Shown here in pieces: positions 10,429 through 22,036 of a DNA stretch of 34,233 nucleotides. Location: NCBI RefSeq assembly GCF_008831285.2, contig NW_022204615.1, forward strand, positions 1 to 34,233. Direction: 5' to 3'. The notes under the pieces were generated by a model. It searched no databases and was not told the origin of the DNA. It worked only from the letters and a program-made list of their open reading frames with translations. This DNA is from Nymphaea colorata (Eukaryota > Streptophyta > Magnoliopsida > Nymphaeales > Nymphaeaceae). How positions within the stretch are numbered: the first letter of the stretch is position 1; each line of letters begins with the position of its first letter. Both the position numbers and the translations under genes were made by a program.

Positions 10429-13400
10429 TCAATCTCCTCTTTAACTTTCGCTTTTCATGCTCAAAGTTTAGTTATGTTCATTAAGTTGCTTCAGAGCATC
10501 TTATTACAAAGTATCACAATCCAATATCATCTGGTCGCCATACTGCTCTTCCGATAAAAGATAATCGCTGATGTCTTTTATATGATTGTTCCCTTTATAA
10601 GATCAAAATCTACGTAGCTTGAGGACTAGTAGGCAGTCCATTAATGCCCTTACTCCTTTCACAACTGATATCTTGTTTTCGCCTATATAGATCTAATCTT
10701 ACTTAGGTCCAGGACTTGTAGACTTTCGAGCTTTTATAAATTCTCCATTTCTGTTATTTCGTTATGCTTCAAATTCAGGACGATTAGAGAGGTGAGTCTC
10801 TCTAAATTTTAGATTCTCTCTATTTGATTATAGCCTTTGTTATTATGTAGATACTCAGCTTTAGCTCGACAAGGCTTTAGGCATTCAATAAGAATCGAGG
10901 AATTTAGTGCAAGTTTAGTTCTTTGAGACTAAGCTATGTGATTTTATTTAGGGAAACAAAGTCTGCCAGCTGACTGCAAAGTATCTTATTGTGTCCAATA
11001 TAGATATGCCTTAGGTTTCTATTTTTGGACAAGCAAGTCAAATCGCTGATGCCGTTGCATGCTATATAAGATATGAAATACTAAGATAAAGGTTTTTGAT
11101 ATTCATGTCCTTCAGCTATTCAACTTATTTTATTTAATTGTTCGCTATATAGGGTCGAAAATACTTAAAGAAAGCGTTTCCAGATTTTATATATCTTCCA
11201 AACCGTCCAGATCTGAAATACGATTTCTATTTCCGGAAATGTAGGTTAGCTTCTTCAGTTTTTTGAGGCATTTAAGAGAATTAATTTCATTATTATCTTA
11301 ATAACGTATATTATACCGAACTTGATGTATGTTAGTGTCTAAATTTTCTCAATGCCTTATAAGCTGAAGAGCTGATTTGATGCTAAGTTACAGTAAACTT
11401 ACCCACAGAGATTAATTCTAAGGCGCCCATCTTATATTCTCCTTTCAAATCCAAAAAAGTCAAGCTATTTATTTGGTTGTTTGCCAGATAAAGCTTCTGA
11501 ACATGAGAGAAGTAATCTTGGAAATACTCTCCTTAACGATAGGGGTCAAGCATATGCTCAAATTATTTTGTTAGGAGTTTTTGTTACATGCTGATAATGG
11601 CTCTCTACTTTTCAGCGTAATCCCTCAGAGCTGCTCTATTCGATTTTTGAGTCAGCATTCTTTTCAAATCTGGCTACTCTATCTTAACTGCAGCCAAGAT
11701 AGTAATAGATGGGAATTCATATGCCAATATAGCCTTAAATTTGAGGCCATTTATGCTATTTTTCGCAACAACTTCGTTGATGCTTGCCATTAGTCTTTTC
11801 TTTTGGGATGCTTTCGAGGTAACTTTGAATTATTTCATATAGTTCGGCTCGAATAAGACGTTTAGATACCTTTTTTGATCAGTAATTAGCTAAGATTTCA
11901 GGTCATCGATACCTATTTCCTTTACTGCTTTTGATTCATAGTAAAAAATCCAATTGTTGTCAAGCAACGTCCTCTCGCTCTTCTTTTTTTCGCCATCTTT
12001 CTTCTCATCTGAAGGATCAACTACAAAATATTCATTTTTATCATTTATTCTTACGTTCATTTCATTCTTCTCTACGGATCGAATTTGAACAATTTTGTCC
12101 CTGATGATGATCTGAGACATCATAGCCTTATCCTTATCGGCTTTGGTAACAGTGAAGAAGGAAAATTATTTATTCAAGAAATATTTCTTGATGAAGAAGC
12201 CTTGCTTCGGTAAAGGCTGCTCGTAATCCGTATACTCCTTCAGGTTTGTAAAAGTTGAGTTATTTATCAGCTTGTTTTTGTCGAAATTGTTAAACATGAA
12301 ATATTTCTTGTCTTCTTGCTCCAATGAAGAATAAAAGCATTATCCACAGTAAGTCTTTTTGCAGTCCTTGCATCGAACGTTTAGCAATGATGTTCTGGGG
12401 ATGGAATAGAAGCTTTTGCAACTGTTGCAGATAGTAGGCCTCTTGAATTATTAAAATAGTTATAAATTGCGTTAGCTAGAGTGTGGCAATTACTTATGCT
12501 AGATCTTAATTGCTATGTTATCCTTTCTTTTGCTCTTTGATAGGAGCTGCTCGAAGTATATCGACCTTTGCTCAAGTGTGGACCAGATGGATACACACTA
12601 CGAGATAGGGCCAAGTTTGGTGCGTTTAAGCTCATAAAGGAAGTGATTGTACTTGTCAAGCATGTCTTGCTTCTTATCGGACTTAGAAGTAACTGCAAGC
12701 TGGATTTCCCAAACAAGACCACTACCGAATTGCGCATTGATGAGGATGTCACGAGTACCCTGGTCCAGCCTGTTTTTTACTCTAACAATTTTGAATTTAT
12801 CTTTCGGATCCTTGTCTCTTGCCTGAAGCTAATTGACAATATAAAGAATTTCTTCTTCGTAGGAGTGGCACTTGCATCTAAGAAGGTCAAAGATGCCGAG
12901 AGATACCAGATTCACCTGACTATAATACTTCAATGTTTTTTATCGTTAATCCTCCCCCAACTTCAACGGAGCAAGGTCTTATAATTTTATCTTGGATGGT
13001 ATGTCCTGCAAGTTGTGAATAATTTGGCTCAGTTGTGCACAGATAAAAGAAGATATTGCTCCTTTGAGGTTGGTTGAATACTTTCCGATACTTAACTGAT
13101 CTTCACTTAGATGTATCTGGCTTTTATCTTCAGTAAAACTTTTTTGAGAGAGTAATTGCTACATGTTAAAGCATTATTCTTTCAATTTATCAATCTAATC
13201 ACCAAACTGCCTGAAATTTGAGTGGATCTTCTAGTATAGAAAGTTTCTCACTGCTGATGACAGGTGGAGAACCTTGCCATTGTGATCCTTAAGCTCCTTG
13301 AGGGATTATTTTAGCTTTTATAGTGGAGAAGAAACGAATTACCACACTTCTGAAAACCATTTTGTGACGATTCTCAAGATGCTTGGCGCCTTGACGAAGA

Positions 13401-14958
13401 ATACACCATATTGAATCTAATTCTTAGAATATTTTGGAGTATTTTTGGGGATTTTCCTACCTATACAGTAAGAAGTATACTCCTTAACTTTTTCCTTATA
13501 AACGATATCAATTTTGTCTGGTTTTTCCCTATAATCGCTTGGCAAGTAGATTTTGTCGAATATTCCTGACATATAGGTCTGGAAATGCTCAAACTCATCT
13601 TCAGTGTGATCGATCATTCTATTGATTGCTTTCATGACAACAGAAGAATAATCCTTATCTTATCTCAACCTAAAGTCTATTTTCTCCTCGTCTTATTCTT
13701 TAAAGGTTTCATTACAGAGGAGAGAAACTAAGTCATACTTGGCCAGTCCTTAATTGTCTATCTTTGGAATTGCTTTGCTCAGCGCCATATTTGGAGCCTA
13801 TACCTTCGTTTGGGGGTATTGCTTGCAAAGAAACTCCAAAACATCATTTGATATGCTATTGATGTGGCTTGTTAGATCCAACTTCTCCTGCTAGTCGGTG
13901 AATTTATCAATATCATTCATATACTCGATGAAGTTGAAGATGATGTTTTCGGTGAAAAGGACTTTGACTTCTTCGAAATTAAGTTGTCCTCCTGTGAGCA
14001 TATTCCAGCAAATGGATGCAGTTGCTCTGAAGACCATCCCCACCCATTCAGTTGTCTTACGTTTTAGCTATTTGGTCTTCTAGGCTTTGTTATTCTTGTA
14101 CTATTACTTATTTAACTGCATCAAATCGTTGATCTTGTATCTAATCTTTATCTAACGCTTGTCGCTGAATGGCATAATCTAAGAGATGATTCCGTAGTGG
14201 TCTTCACTCTTCTTCTCAGACTTTTACTTTTTGTTGTTGACAATTTCTTTCAAAAAAGTTTTGAACTCTTAGTTGCTGTATTCCTTATTTTAAGCTGGGA
14301 TCCCTTGGCTGGATGGATGCTACTTGCTCATTTCCCCCAATTTTTAGCAGATCTTTTAATTCGTTTTGCTAACCTCATGAAACCCTTCTTGAAAGGCATG
14401 CATCATCTCCTTAAAAACTTCGTCTGATTGCTCAGGGAATTTAAGCTATCTGTGAGATGTTCTCAGCGTAGATTCATTTTCTTTTTGGTTTTGCTCCTTA
14501 GAATGTTCATGAGGATCTTGCATATAGTCTTCATGAGTATCCACATGAGGATATTCCTTTGAATGTTCGTGAGTATTATCTTTGGAATTTTCCTAAGGAT
14601 TTCCTTTGAAATATTCTTTAGGCGTTGCAGTTTTACGTCTCACTTCTGAGGTCCGGCCTATGCCTATTTGGTTTTTCAAGACATGAGTATGGTGGGTCCT
14701 CTAAGTTAATGGATGGAAAATCATTTTCATAGAAGTCTTTTTCTCAGTATATGGGTGTGGGTCAGACTAGACGTTGGATTCGTTGATGGTCGGAAGCTTG
14801 AGGGAGCCTTCTTCAGCAGCAGCTGAAAATCTTTTGAGAAGTCTATTATTTTCCCTTGTTTATTATAAAAGCTTGTTCATGAGCTCAACCATGCCAACTT
14901 GGTAGTTAACGCCATTGCCGTTATTGGCATAGGGCGAGAATTTCCATTTCTCACTCAT
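10429..14958 (-). CDS. Giant Zn-finger/leucine-rich-repeat protein, 1462 aa, copy 1
   Basis: Intact from ATG 14956-14958 to TGA 10429-10431 once seven mini-introns are removed (exactly 1463 codons). Order: N-terminal YQVGMVELMNKLL helix; His/Glu/Ser-rich disordered stretch (about 125-165); long helical middle; a block around residue 736 reading GTRDILINAQ...GLVWEIQLAV, a beta-hairpin-like element ending in EIQL; a Cys cluster at about 843-880 (CxxC, CxxC, CxxC), FYVE/RING-like in spacing; a beta-rich, PH-like stretch; then from about residue 1153 eleven or so SDS22-type LRRs (LxLxxNxI..I..L..L) to near the C-terminus, ending in an acidic tail. SDS22-type LRRs usually bind protein partners. 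Introns are at 10593-10613, 10683-10702, 10835-10854, 11062-11081, 11145-11164, 11297-11316 and 11383-11402. Tandem paralogue at 15275-19618. Function unknown. Confidence 0.85.
10593..11402 (-). other. Seven phase-locked mini-introns in the LRR array of copy 1
   Basis: Six introns of 20 nt and one of 21 nt (10593-10613), all GTA...AG, all phase 1, all cutting the codon just after the LxL of an LRR and just before its xN(x)I. The residues joined are SV^ASN, KF^DNN, SL^TNN, YL^TCN, KL^SYN, DL^SEN and KL^RNN. Each excision restores the LRR consensus and the frame. Four other repeats in the array (e.g. YISGNRN, YIGHNKI, LNLKHNEI) lack one. Every 20-nt intron would shift the frame if retained, and most retained forms meet TGA quickly, so retention would be visible to nonsense-mediated decay. 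Confidence 0.9.
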
Positions 14959-15274
14959 CCTTACCTCAATAGTATACAATTATCAACAGAAACAGTTTTC
15001 TTTTGATTTAGCTTTATATCTTTTTTGCGAGGATATGGTGCATTAAACAAATGCCACAATAAATAAATGACTTAAAAGTAGGATTTTATTAATGCTCGAA
15101 GGTTGCTCTATAGAATGTGGCTTTATTTGCAAAACATAAAGTAGCATAATTTCCAACCACATGTTTAAAAATAAACATATTTTAATATGCCTTAAACCAG
15201 AGCATTTTGATTTTTTCATCAAGGATGCCATATTCACAACTTAGTAATCGTTATAATGAGTTATTTTATCTTAA
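14959..15274. other. Intergenic spacer between the LRR paralogues
   Basis: 316 bp lying upstream of copy 1 and downstream of copy 2. AT-rich with short T-runs (e.g. 15000-15030). It must contain the copy 2 3' end and the copy 1 promoter. I see no convincing gene; open stretches here are short and lack coding character. Confidence 0.55.
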
Positions 15275-18200
15275 TCAATCATCGCTTTCGCTTTTGCTTC
15301 CGATTTCAACAGCATGATTTCTAATCTGCTCCTTGGCCTTAGCAGATATCACCTGCTCCGTAAATTTCAAGCGCATGAACATGGGTGGTTTTTATTCGTA
15401 TATGAGGTAGTCACTTACATCCTCCAATGGGTTCAATTCTAAATCAAGAAAAATATACCCAAATTTAGAACCTTCAATGACTCAATGTAGTTCTTAACCC
15501 GCTAAACGATCTTAATCTTATTGTTTTCTATGTTATATGCCATTTACTCAGTGAAAGGACCTCCAAGTTCAGCAATGTTTATAGATTTTCCATGACTGTG
15601 ATCTAGTTATCACTCAGATCAGCCTCACGATGTTAACTGCCTTTTCAATATGTTCAATCTTGCGAATGTTGTTCTTGGCTAAATAACAAAAGATCTACAA
15701 AGCTTCAATTACTCAAGCTTTTCAGCTCTTTCAAAGATCTTGGGGATTGATTCCAGTTTCATATTTTTGAGACTGAGCTCCTTGAGGACAACAATGCAGC
15801 TGAGTTTTGAGACCTATAGAGGGTTTATGAAGGTGTTTCCAACATATAGATGCTTTATCTGGATCTAACTTAGTGTTAACATGGTCGATATTGGGTTGTC
15901 ACCTTAATAAAAGAAGCTTACGGAGGTAAATTCTTTTTAGTTTTGCCAATTTTTTTAATGGAGAAATTTATGAGATCTTATTTTGGCAAAGAGAAAGGCT
16001 GCCGAGATATTCTAGTCCTTCGAGCCCGGCTAAGCTGTTGATTTAATTGATGTTGCCGGATATATATGTCAAGTTAACGAGTCTTTTGAGTTCCATCAGC
16101 GAAGAAATGCTGTTTTCATCTAAATATATCGAATTTTACCAAACTTAATATAATAAAGCTTTGATAATTCCTCAACTCCAGTCAACGATTTCAAGTAATT
16201 TTTAGCTAAATAGTGTAAAGGTTACAAATGGAAAGAGATTATAGGTTGCGAACTATTTGAAACAACTTATATCTTCGATGTTATTATCAGCAAGGTATAA
16301 CTTTTGCACTCGAGTGAAGTATAAGGTGATCTCTTCATTCTTGATGGAAAGTAACGACTCGATTTAATCTGTGAGATCATATTGCTCCATGTTGATAATT
16401 GCCATCTTTTTCTCAGCAAATTATTTCAATTTTGAACGATTGAATTTTTTAACAAGCTGCTACTTTAAGGAAGATTCATCGATATCCAATTTGGCAAGGA
16501 CAGTCAAGTGAGGGAACCTATAGATGGTGATCTTATATTTCTCAATCTCCTGAGTATTCTTGATATTGTTGAATAGCCGCACCTTCTCGAAGATCTTCGA
16601 ATAAAGCTTTAACTCTGTCATGTAGTTTGGCTCAAACAAGACATTCAAATACTTCATCTTGCCCTTGGTTGAGTCCTTGAGTTCCTTCTCCAGCTCGTTT
16701 ATCTATATTTTTTAAGTTTTTCTGTTTTTGAAATAGAAAATCCACAGGTTAGCCAAAGCACTATTATTTAGCTCTTTTTAAGTTCCTTTCAGATAATACT
16801 ATCCTTCTTTATCATTGATTCTAAGCTCGGTTTTGTTGACAGTTCTGATATCTATTTGCCCGTTTCTGATAATGGTCTGCGAGATTACGATAACATATTA
16901 ATTTGGGCTTTCACGATTTTGGTCTACCTTTGAAACTGTGAAGTAAGACAGCTATCGATTTAAAAATTTCTTCTTGATGAAAAATCCTTCTTTGGGAAAT
17001 GGCTTTTTGAAGTCATTGTATTCTTCAAGTTAATTGAATGCTGCACTATTGAGCAATTTCTTCCTATCGAAGTTTGAAACATAAATTTCTTCTTCTAAAG
17101 ATCCGAGAGTGAAGTGTAGAAGCAAAGTCCACAATAAGTTATACGACAAATCTAGCAGCGTACGTTAAGCAATGACGTCAGAGGAATTGCAAAGTATTGC
17201 TTGCAGCCACTACATATAATTGGCCGTTTGAATTCGAAAAACTCTGAAATATCTTTTTCCTTGCATGCTTTTCCTTTGTGATTTATTTAACACTTTGATC
17301 CTTTATCTTTTTTCTTCAGAATAAGTTGCTCAAAGTACAACGATCTTTGCTCAAGTGATGACCAGATGGATACACACTACGAGATAGGACCAAGCTTGGT
17401 GCGTTTAAGTTCATAAAGGAAATGATTGTACTTGTCAAGCATGTCCTGCTTCTTATCAACATTTGATGTAACAGCCAGTTGTATTTCCCAAACAAGACCG
17501 CCATCATACTGGGCATTGATGAGGATATCACGTGTACCTTGGCTCAGACGGTCCTTTACTCTCACAATCTAAAATTTAGGATCATCTCTTTAGAACTGTT
17601 TGAGAGCCTCAACAATATAAATAATCTCTTCCTCATTCGAATGACATTTGCATCTTAAAAGGTCAAATATCTTTAAAGTTACCAGATTTGTGTTGTCTAA
17701 GTGTTTCCTAGCTTGCTATCGAAAATCTTCGTCATTGAACTCCAATACTTTTTCATCAATTTCAATAGGAATGAGCAAAAGGTAATATATAACTTTGCTT
17801 AACTGAGCACAGACATAGGAAGAGATGCATTTTTGAGATTGCTGCAGTATTTACCCACGCTTAGCTGATCCTAACTGAGATGGATTTGCTTCGAGTCTGT
17901 AGTATATTAGGAATCAGATAGAAGTAACTCCATATTGTAACATTAAGTCTTTAGTCTCTCAATTTTTGTCTGAATCTTACTCAACCTGGCGTTGACGCTC
18001 TCATAAAGCAGATGTTTACTCTTGTGGAGATGTTCAGCACTCTTCCTTAATGATCTTTAATTTAGTTTGTGGTATTTTTGAGTTTTTACAATGGCGTGTT
18101 GACAAACTCCCAAAGCTACTCAACCATTTAGTGATGATTCTCAAGATACTTGGAGCTTTGACGAAAAACACTCCATATTGAATTTAATTTTTAGTATATT

Positions 18201-19618
18201 TGGCGTATTTTTAGGGATTTTTCTTCCGATAAGTATGAAGATATGCCTTTACCTTTTATCTATACTGAGAATCCACGATTAATTATCATGATTTACACTT
18301 TAGTACCCTTTTAATTTGCTCCTCTTTTATTTTGGCAAGTATATCTTCTCAAAGATGTTGCTCATAGTTTGTCAAAGTGAGAGAATTGATCTTCAGTACG
18401 ATCGATCATATAATTAATCACTTTCATTACCACAGAAGAGTAGTCCTTATCAACTCTTACATTGAACTCAATTTTATTCTCATCTTAGAGCTAGAGAGTA
18501 TCTCTACAGACCATAGTTACAAGATCAATTTGGATTGTCCTTGATTTTCGATAGTAGGGATTGCTTTTCTGAGAGCAATATTGGGAGCTTCTACTTTGGT
18601 TTGGGGGTATTGCTTGCACAAAAATTCCAACACTTCACATGAGATGTAGTTGATATGATTTGTCATTTCAAGTTCTTCTCTTCATTAACGAATGCAACTA
18701 TATCTTTCATGTACTCAATAAAGTTGAAGATGATATTTTCAGTAAACAGAACTTTTATTTCCTCGAAATTTAACTGCCCTCCATAGAGCATATTCCAACA
18801 GATTGATGCAGTTGCTCTGAATACCATTCCGATCCACTCAGTTGTCTTTTCTTAAAATCGTCCATGTTCAAATTTTAGTTGAGTCGGCTGATTCCATGAG
18901 ATCAATAATCTTGTACCGTATTTTATCTCTCTCTTATCGCTGAATGGCATGATCTATGACAAAATACCATAGTGTCCATATGCCCGCTTTTAGAATTTTT
19001 ATTTTTTACTCAAGACCTCTAGCAATAAATCCTGAATTTTGTCATTTTAGCCAGACTTGCTTTATTCTTTTGGTCTATTGACGAGTTCAGGCAAAAAATT
19101 ATGGGTATTGTGATTAGCTTGAGATCCTTAGTTTCCTCGAGCCATTTGCTCTAATGTTTGGCAAATCTTGCTATTGGTTTTTGTAACTTCCAGAAACCCT
19201 GTTTGAAAAGTATGCAGCAATTTTTTGAAATCATCCTCCTCGGATTAGACTGCTTCTTCTTCCATTCTTTATCTTTTTGGGGAAGACTCGTGTTCATCCT
19301 TGCTTTATTATGACTCCTTCGGTTCGCTGAATTATTGAGGATGTATGGGCTCAGGTTAGTCCTAACGCCGAGCATATTTCTCGATCTTGGCTGGTGAAAT
19401 TGTTGTCCAGTGTGGTTTTTGCCAGTGATATATGAATTCTTTAAGGAAAGAGGGGCCTATCCTCCTCCTTGGATCTCAATGAATCTTTTTAGCAGCTGAT
19501 TGTTCATTCTGGTTTAGTCCAGAAGCTTATTCATAAGATCTATCATGCCGATTTGGTAATTGGCCTCATTTTTGGTAATTGCGTAAGAAATTGGCTATAT
19601 TTTTCTTTTATTGTGCAT
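15275..19618 (-). pseudogene. Frame-broken tandem paralogue of the Zn-finger/LRR protein, copy 2
   Basis: Collinear with copy 1 over its whole length: N-terminal YQIGMIDLMNKLL helix, KICQTLEQM helix, TTEWIGMVFRATASICWNML, KDYSSVVMKVIN, GTRDILINAQ...WEIQLAV (near 17540), Cys cluster (17240-17110), KYLNVLFEPNYM (16650), and LRRs ending at TGA 15275-15277. Likely start ATG 19616-19618. The reading frame breaks repeatedly, at about 19480-19260, 18920, 18680, 18535, 18370, 18195, 17105, 16240 and 15635. Comparison with copy 1 places most of these as loss of one base, often in a homopolymer. One TGA cuts the first frame near 19010. LRR mini-introns are kept at the same position as in copy 1. It could be a decaying duplicate, or a functional gene in a poorly polished stretch. 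The preserved protein similarity between breaks argues for recent damage or sequence error. Confidence 0.65.
15439..16225 (-). other. Six mini-introns in the LRR array of copy 2
   Basis: Introns at 15439-15458, 15528-15547, 15679-15698, 15903-15921 (19 nt), 16120-16139 and 16206-16225; the other five are 20 nt. All are GTA...AG and phase 1, after the LxL of an LRR: NL^ELN, SL^KNN, KL^SKN, YL^RDN, KF^DEN and SI^SKN. This is the position used in copy 1. The KF^DxN intron and the final intron before the C-terminal tail have direct counterparts in copy 1, so they predate the duplication. Confidence 0.85.
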
Positions 19619-19974
19619 GTTTGGTAAGCTATTTAATTATCTGAAACTTATACTAAGGATATGATTTAATAAATGGTCACGGACGTCTTAAGTATTCCTT
19701 TGATGCTATTTTTAGACAGGTTTGATAACTTAAAATCATTTTTTCATTCATTGTGGCCATTTACCATTTAGTCATTCCAATTTAATCTGATATGGCAATT
19801 GGTTGGCAATTGGGTTTTTTCATTTTTTTTGGATTTCATTCCGACCACCTACAATATTTATTTCCATATTCGATAACGGATTAATAATAATTAATAGAAA
19901 TGTAGATTCTATATAAGGGAAGTTAATGTTAACGTTGCACGCTGGTGTAGTCAGTCGTCAAAGCAAACGAACTC
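19619..19974. promoter_or_regulatory. Divergent intergenic region between LRR copy 2 and TBC gene
   Basis: 356 bp, AT-rich with long T-runs (19800-19830) and direct repeats of TTGGCAATTGG near 19795-19815. The two flanking genes start away from each other here, so it should hold both promoters. No coding signal seen. Confidence 0.55.
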
Positions 19975-21254
19975 ATGATCCAAGAGCAGATAAAATTCAT
20001 CAAGACCATCCAAAATTAAAAAGAAAAACTTGAAACTGAACATCAACAACTACAGGTCAAATTCGCAGAGCTGGAGGCAAAGTTGAATTCGATATAAACG
20101 CATAAAGAAATGAAATAACAGTAACAACAGACAGACTCCGCCATCCTTTAAAAAAAGAATGAGAACAGCAAGAATATTGAAAGCAAATCCACATCCCCTA
20201 AGGATCGAGAGACCAGTAAATCTCTAAAATAAAATAACAGCAATAAAACAAGAATCGGGACCATAAATAAGTAAAACATTGAAAAGTTCATTCCAATTGT
20301 GATGATTAGAAAGGACGAATAATACTTCAGCAGGAAAAGGAAAAATTCATATGAGGAAGAAAATATGACTAAGGAGTGGCTGAGGACAATAGAAGCGATC
20401 GGATCAGTTACCAGCTTAAAATTCAAAGAAAAAACCCTGAACCTTGTCAAAAAGGCTATTCCCCATGAGCTAAGACATATCATATGGCCGATTGCTGTTT
20501 AAAATCAGCTGGCCCTGACCGATGAACTTTACTTTGAATTGCTCCAAAGAAGACTTGCAACTGGGTGCCTTAATAAGTCAAAAGCCAGATCAGCAAGGAC
20601 ATCTGCAGATCATTTTCTGGAAGGACTCAATACGAGTCTAGAATTGGTCTGAGGTAGGACGTTACGTAAGTCCTTGAGCTATTCCATCTCTACAGACCAG
20701 ATGTGAGCTACATTCAAGGAATGACTTACCTGTCATCGTTTTGACCCTCGTTGTCGGAAAAGTTAAAGCTTTCAACATCTTTTCAAATATTGTCTTGGCA
20801 AACCCATTCTTCAAAAAGCTATTCACTTTTGAGCCAAACTTCATCCTTATCGTAGCGAGAACATTTGATCAATTGTGCTTTAGTATAATGAAGAAGTAGC
20901 GTGAATTTGAAATCTAAAAACATCGATTCTCAGACTTTTTTGGTGGAGTGGTTTTTTACCCTTTTCAGTCGTTCACTAAGCTTTGAGAGTACACTGAAAT
21001 TCTGGGATTATTTCCTGTATGTTGGCGAAACTGCTCTATTTCGGCTTGCTTTAGGGATCCTCGACCTTGTTGGAAGCCGCTTGATGGATACCAGCTATGA
21101 AGAGACGATTGGCTTGATACAAGGATTTGGTGGATTTGGCAAAGAAAAGAAACTGATCGATAGTGTTGCCCAAAACAAACTCACTTCGGAAAAACTTCAT
21201 CGAACCTTCGAAAAGATCCAGAAATTGGCTGAAAAAGGAGAAATTGTAAGCTGA
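19975..21254 (+). CDS. TBC-domain Rab GTPase-activating protein
   Basis: Accelerates GTP hydrolysis on Rabs. ATG 19975-19977 begins a coiled-coil/charged N-terminus of about 130 residues. The TBC domain starts at KEWLRTIEA (about 20370) with IPHELRHIIWPIA, the family's R-x-x-W entry. The arginine finger matches IxxDxxR (ISKDICR, about 20590) and the glutamine finger matches YxQ (SYIQGM, about 20710), so both catalytic residues are present. It continues through FEPNFILIVARTFD and TFLVEWFFTLFSR...WDYF to TGA 21252-21254. Three frame breaks (about 20570, 20735, 20900) split the domain; the first two need one added base. In-frame TAG/TAA within LREDVTEVLELF read well as Glu. The 3' end meets the convergent minus-strand gene within about 60 bp. 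Confidence 0.85.
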
Positions 21255-21314
21255 TTTTATTCACTTTAAAATTTATAATCATAAATTAACTTAGTTATAA
21301 ATACGTGCAACTAA

Positions 21315-21972
21315 TCAATATTTGGGCAGATTTGAGTTTGTTAGCTATGTTTTTCTTGATTGAGTCCAAGTTATTGAGATGGAACTTAATGGTCTTTGCT
21401 TCGTGGAGGTCCAAAGTTCGGTTATGCGTAGATTTACTAGGTTTGATGGCTTGGGCAAATTTGGGAAAAGAACTGTGGGTTTGACTCCCAGTTGATTGAC
21501 TAAAAGATTCAAAATTTCCTCTTTAGGACCATTATTTTGGCGCTGGTTTGGGCGTTTTATTTTCTAATCTTGGAGTAGATGCTTTTGGTGTTATTGATCT
21601 TTTAGTATATGCGAACGTTTTCGTGCAAAATATCGCGAGCTGATCTCATGCTTCTGACTGATTGGGAACTATTTGAACGGAAAGATGTAATCGACTTTTG
21701 CTATTATTGGCTGGCTTGCCATACTGCTGTTCAATTTTATTCAAAAGTATGAGGTTTTCATGTTGGATTTTGTCATTTTTGGCCTTGAAGGAAAAGATGT
21801 CAGCTTTAAGCTTGCTTTGCTTATAAGTAGTTGTTGCCTCTGTCGGCTTAAGAGTTGTGACATTTGGCTTTTTGCGAGCATTAATGTGTTGAATGGAAAG
21901 TAATCTTTTTCTATGCTGTTGATAATCCTTCTCAATTTCCACTATTTTCATCAACCGATGCTGGGGTTTCAT
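21315..21972 (-). CDS. Small basic protein, possibly CFAP97/Hemingway-like
   Basis: ATG 21970-21972 opens 108 residues: HRLMKIVEIEKDYQQHRKRL, a Lys/Thr-rich linker, then a helix with IQHENLILLNKIEQQYGKP. An N-terminal helix plus an 'EN..LL.KI' helix is the pattern of CFAP97/KIAA1430 axonemal proteins, but the match is short. The first frame ends at TGA 21646-21648. Coding-like sequence continues beyond it in two further frames (ARDILHENVRIY, then a Pro/Ser/Lys-rich stretch and HLNNLDSIKKNIANKL) to about 21315, so the gene probably extends further through one-base breaks near 21650 and 21595. Convergent with the TBC gene. Confidence 0.5.
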
Positions 21973-22036
21973 CTGTAATTAACAATAAATATAATTGCTT
22001 CATCCTCATAATGATATAAGAATTTAATGATCGATT

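Noticed and set aside
10593-11402. 20-nt introns as a dispersed mobile element
   Set aside because: Their sequences share only GTA...AG and AT-richness, not a common core, so mobility of one element is not supported; position-locking is better explained by repeat amplification.
12885-12910. A two-base frameshift in LRR copy 1
   Set aside because: Rechecking base positions showed the frame is continuous (GTA TCT CTC GGC); the break was a reading slip across a line boundary.
12568-12984. Plus-strand open frame of 138 codons
   Set aside because: Antisense to the intact LRR copy 1, whose frame carries the conserved GTRDILINAQ and EIQL block here.
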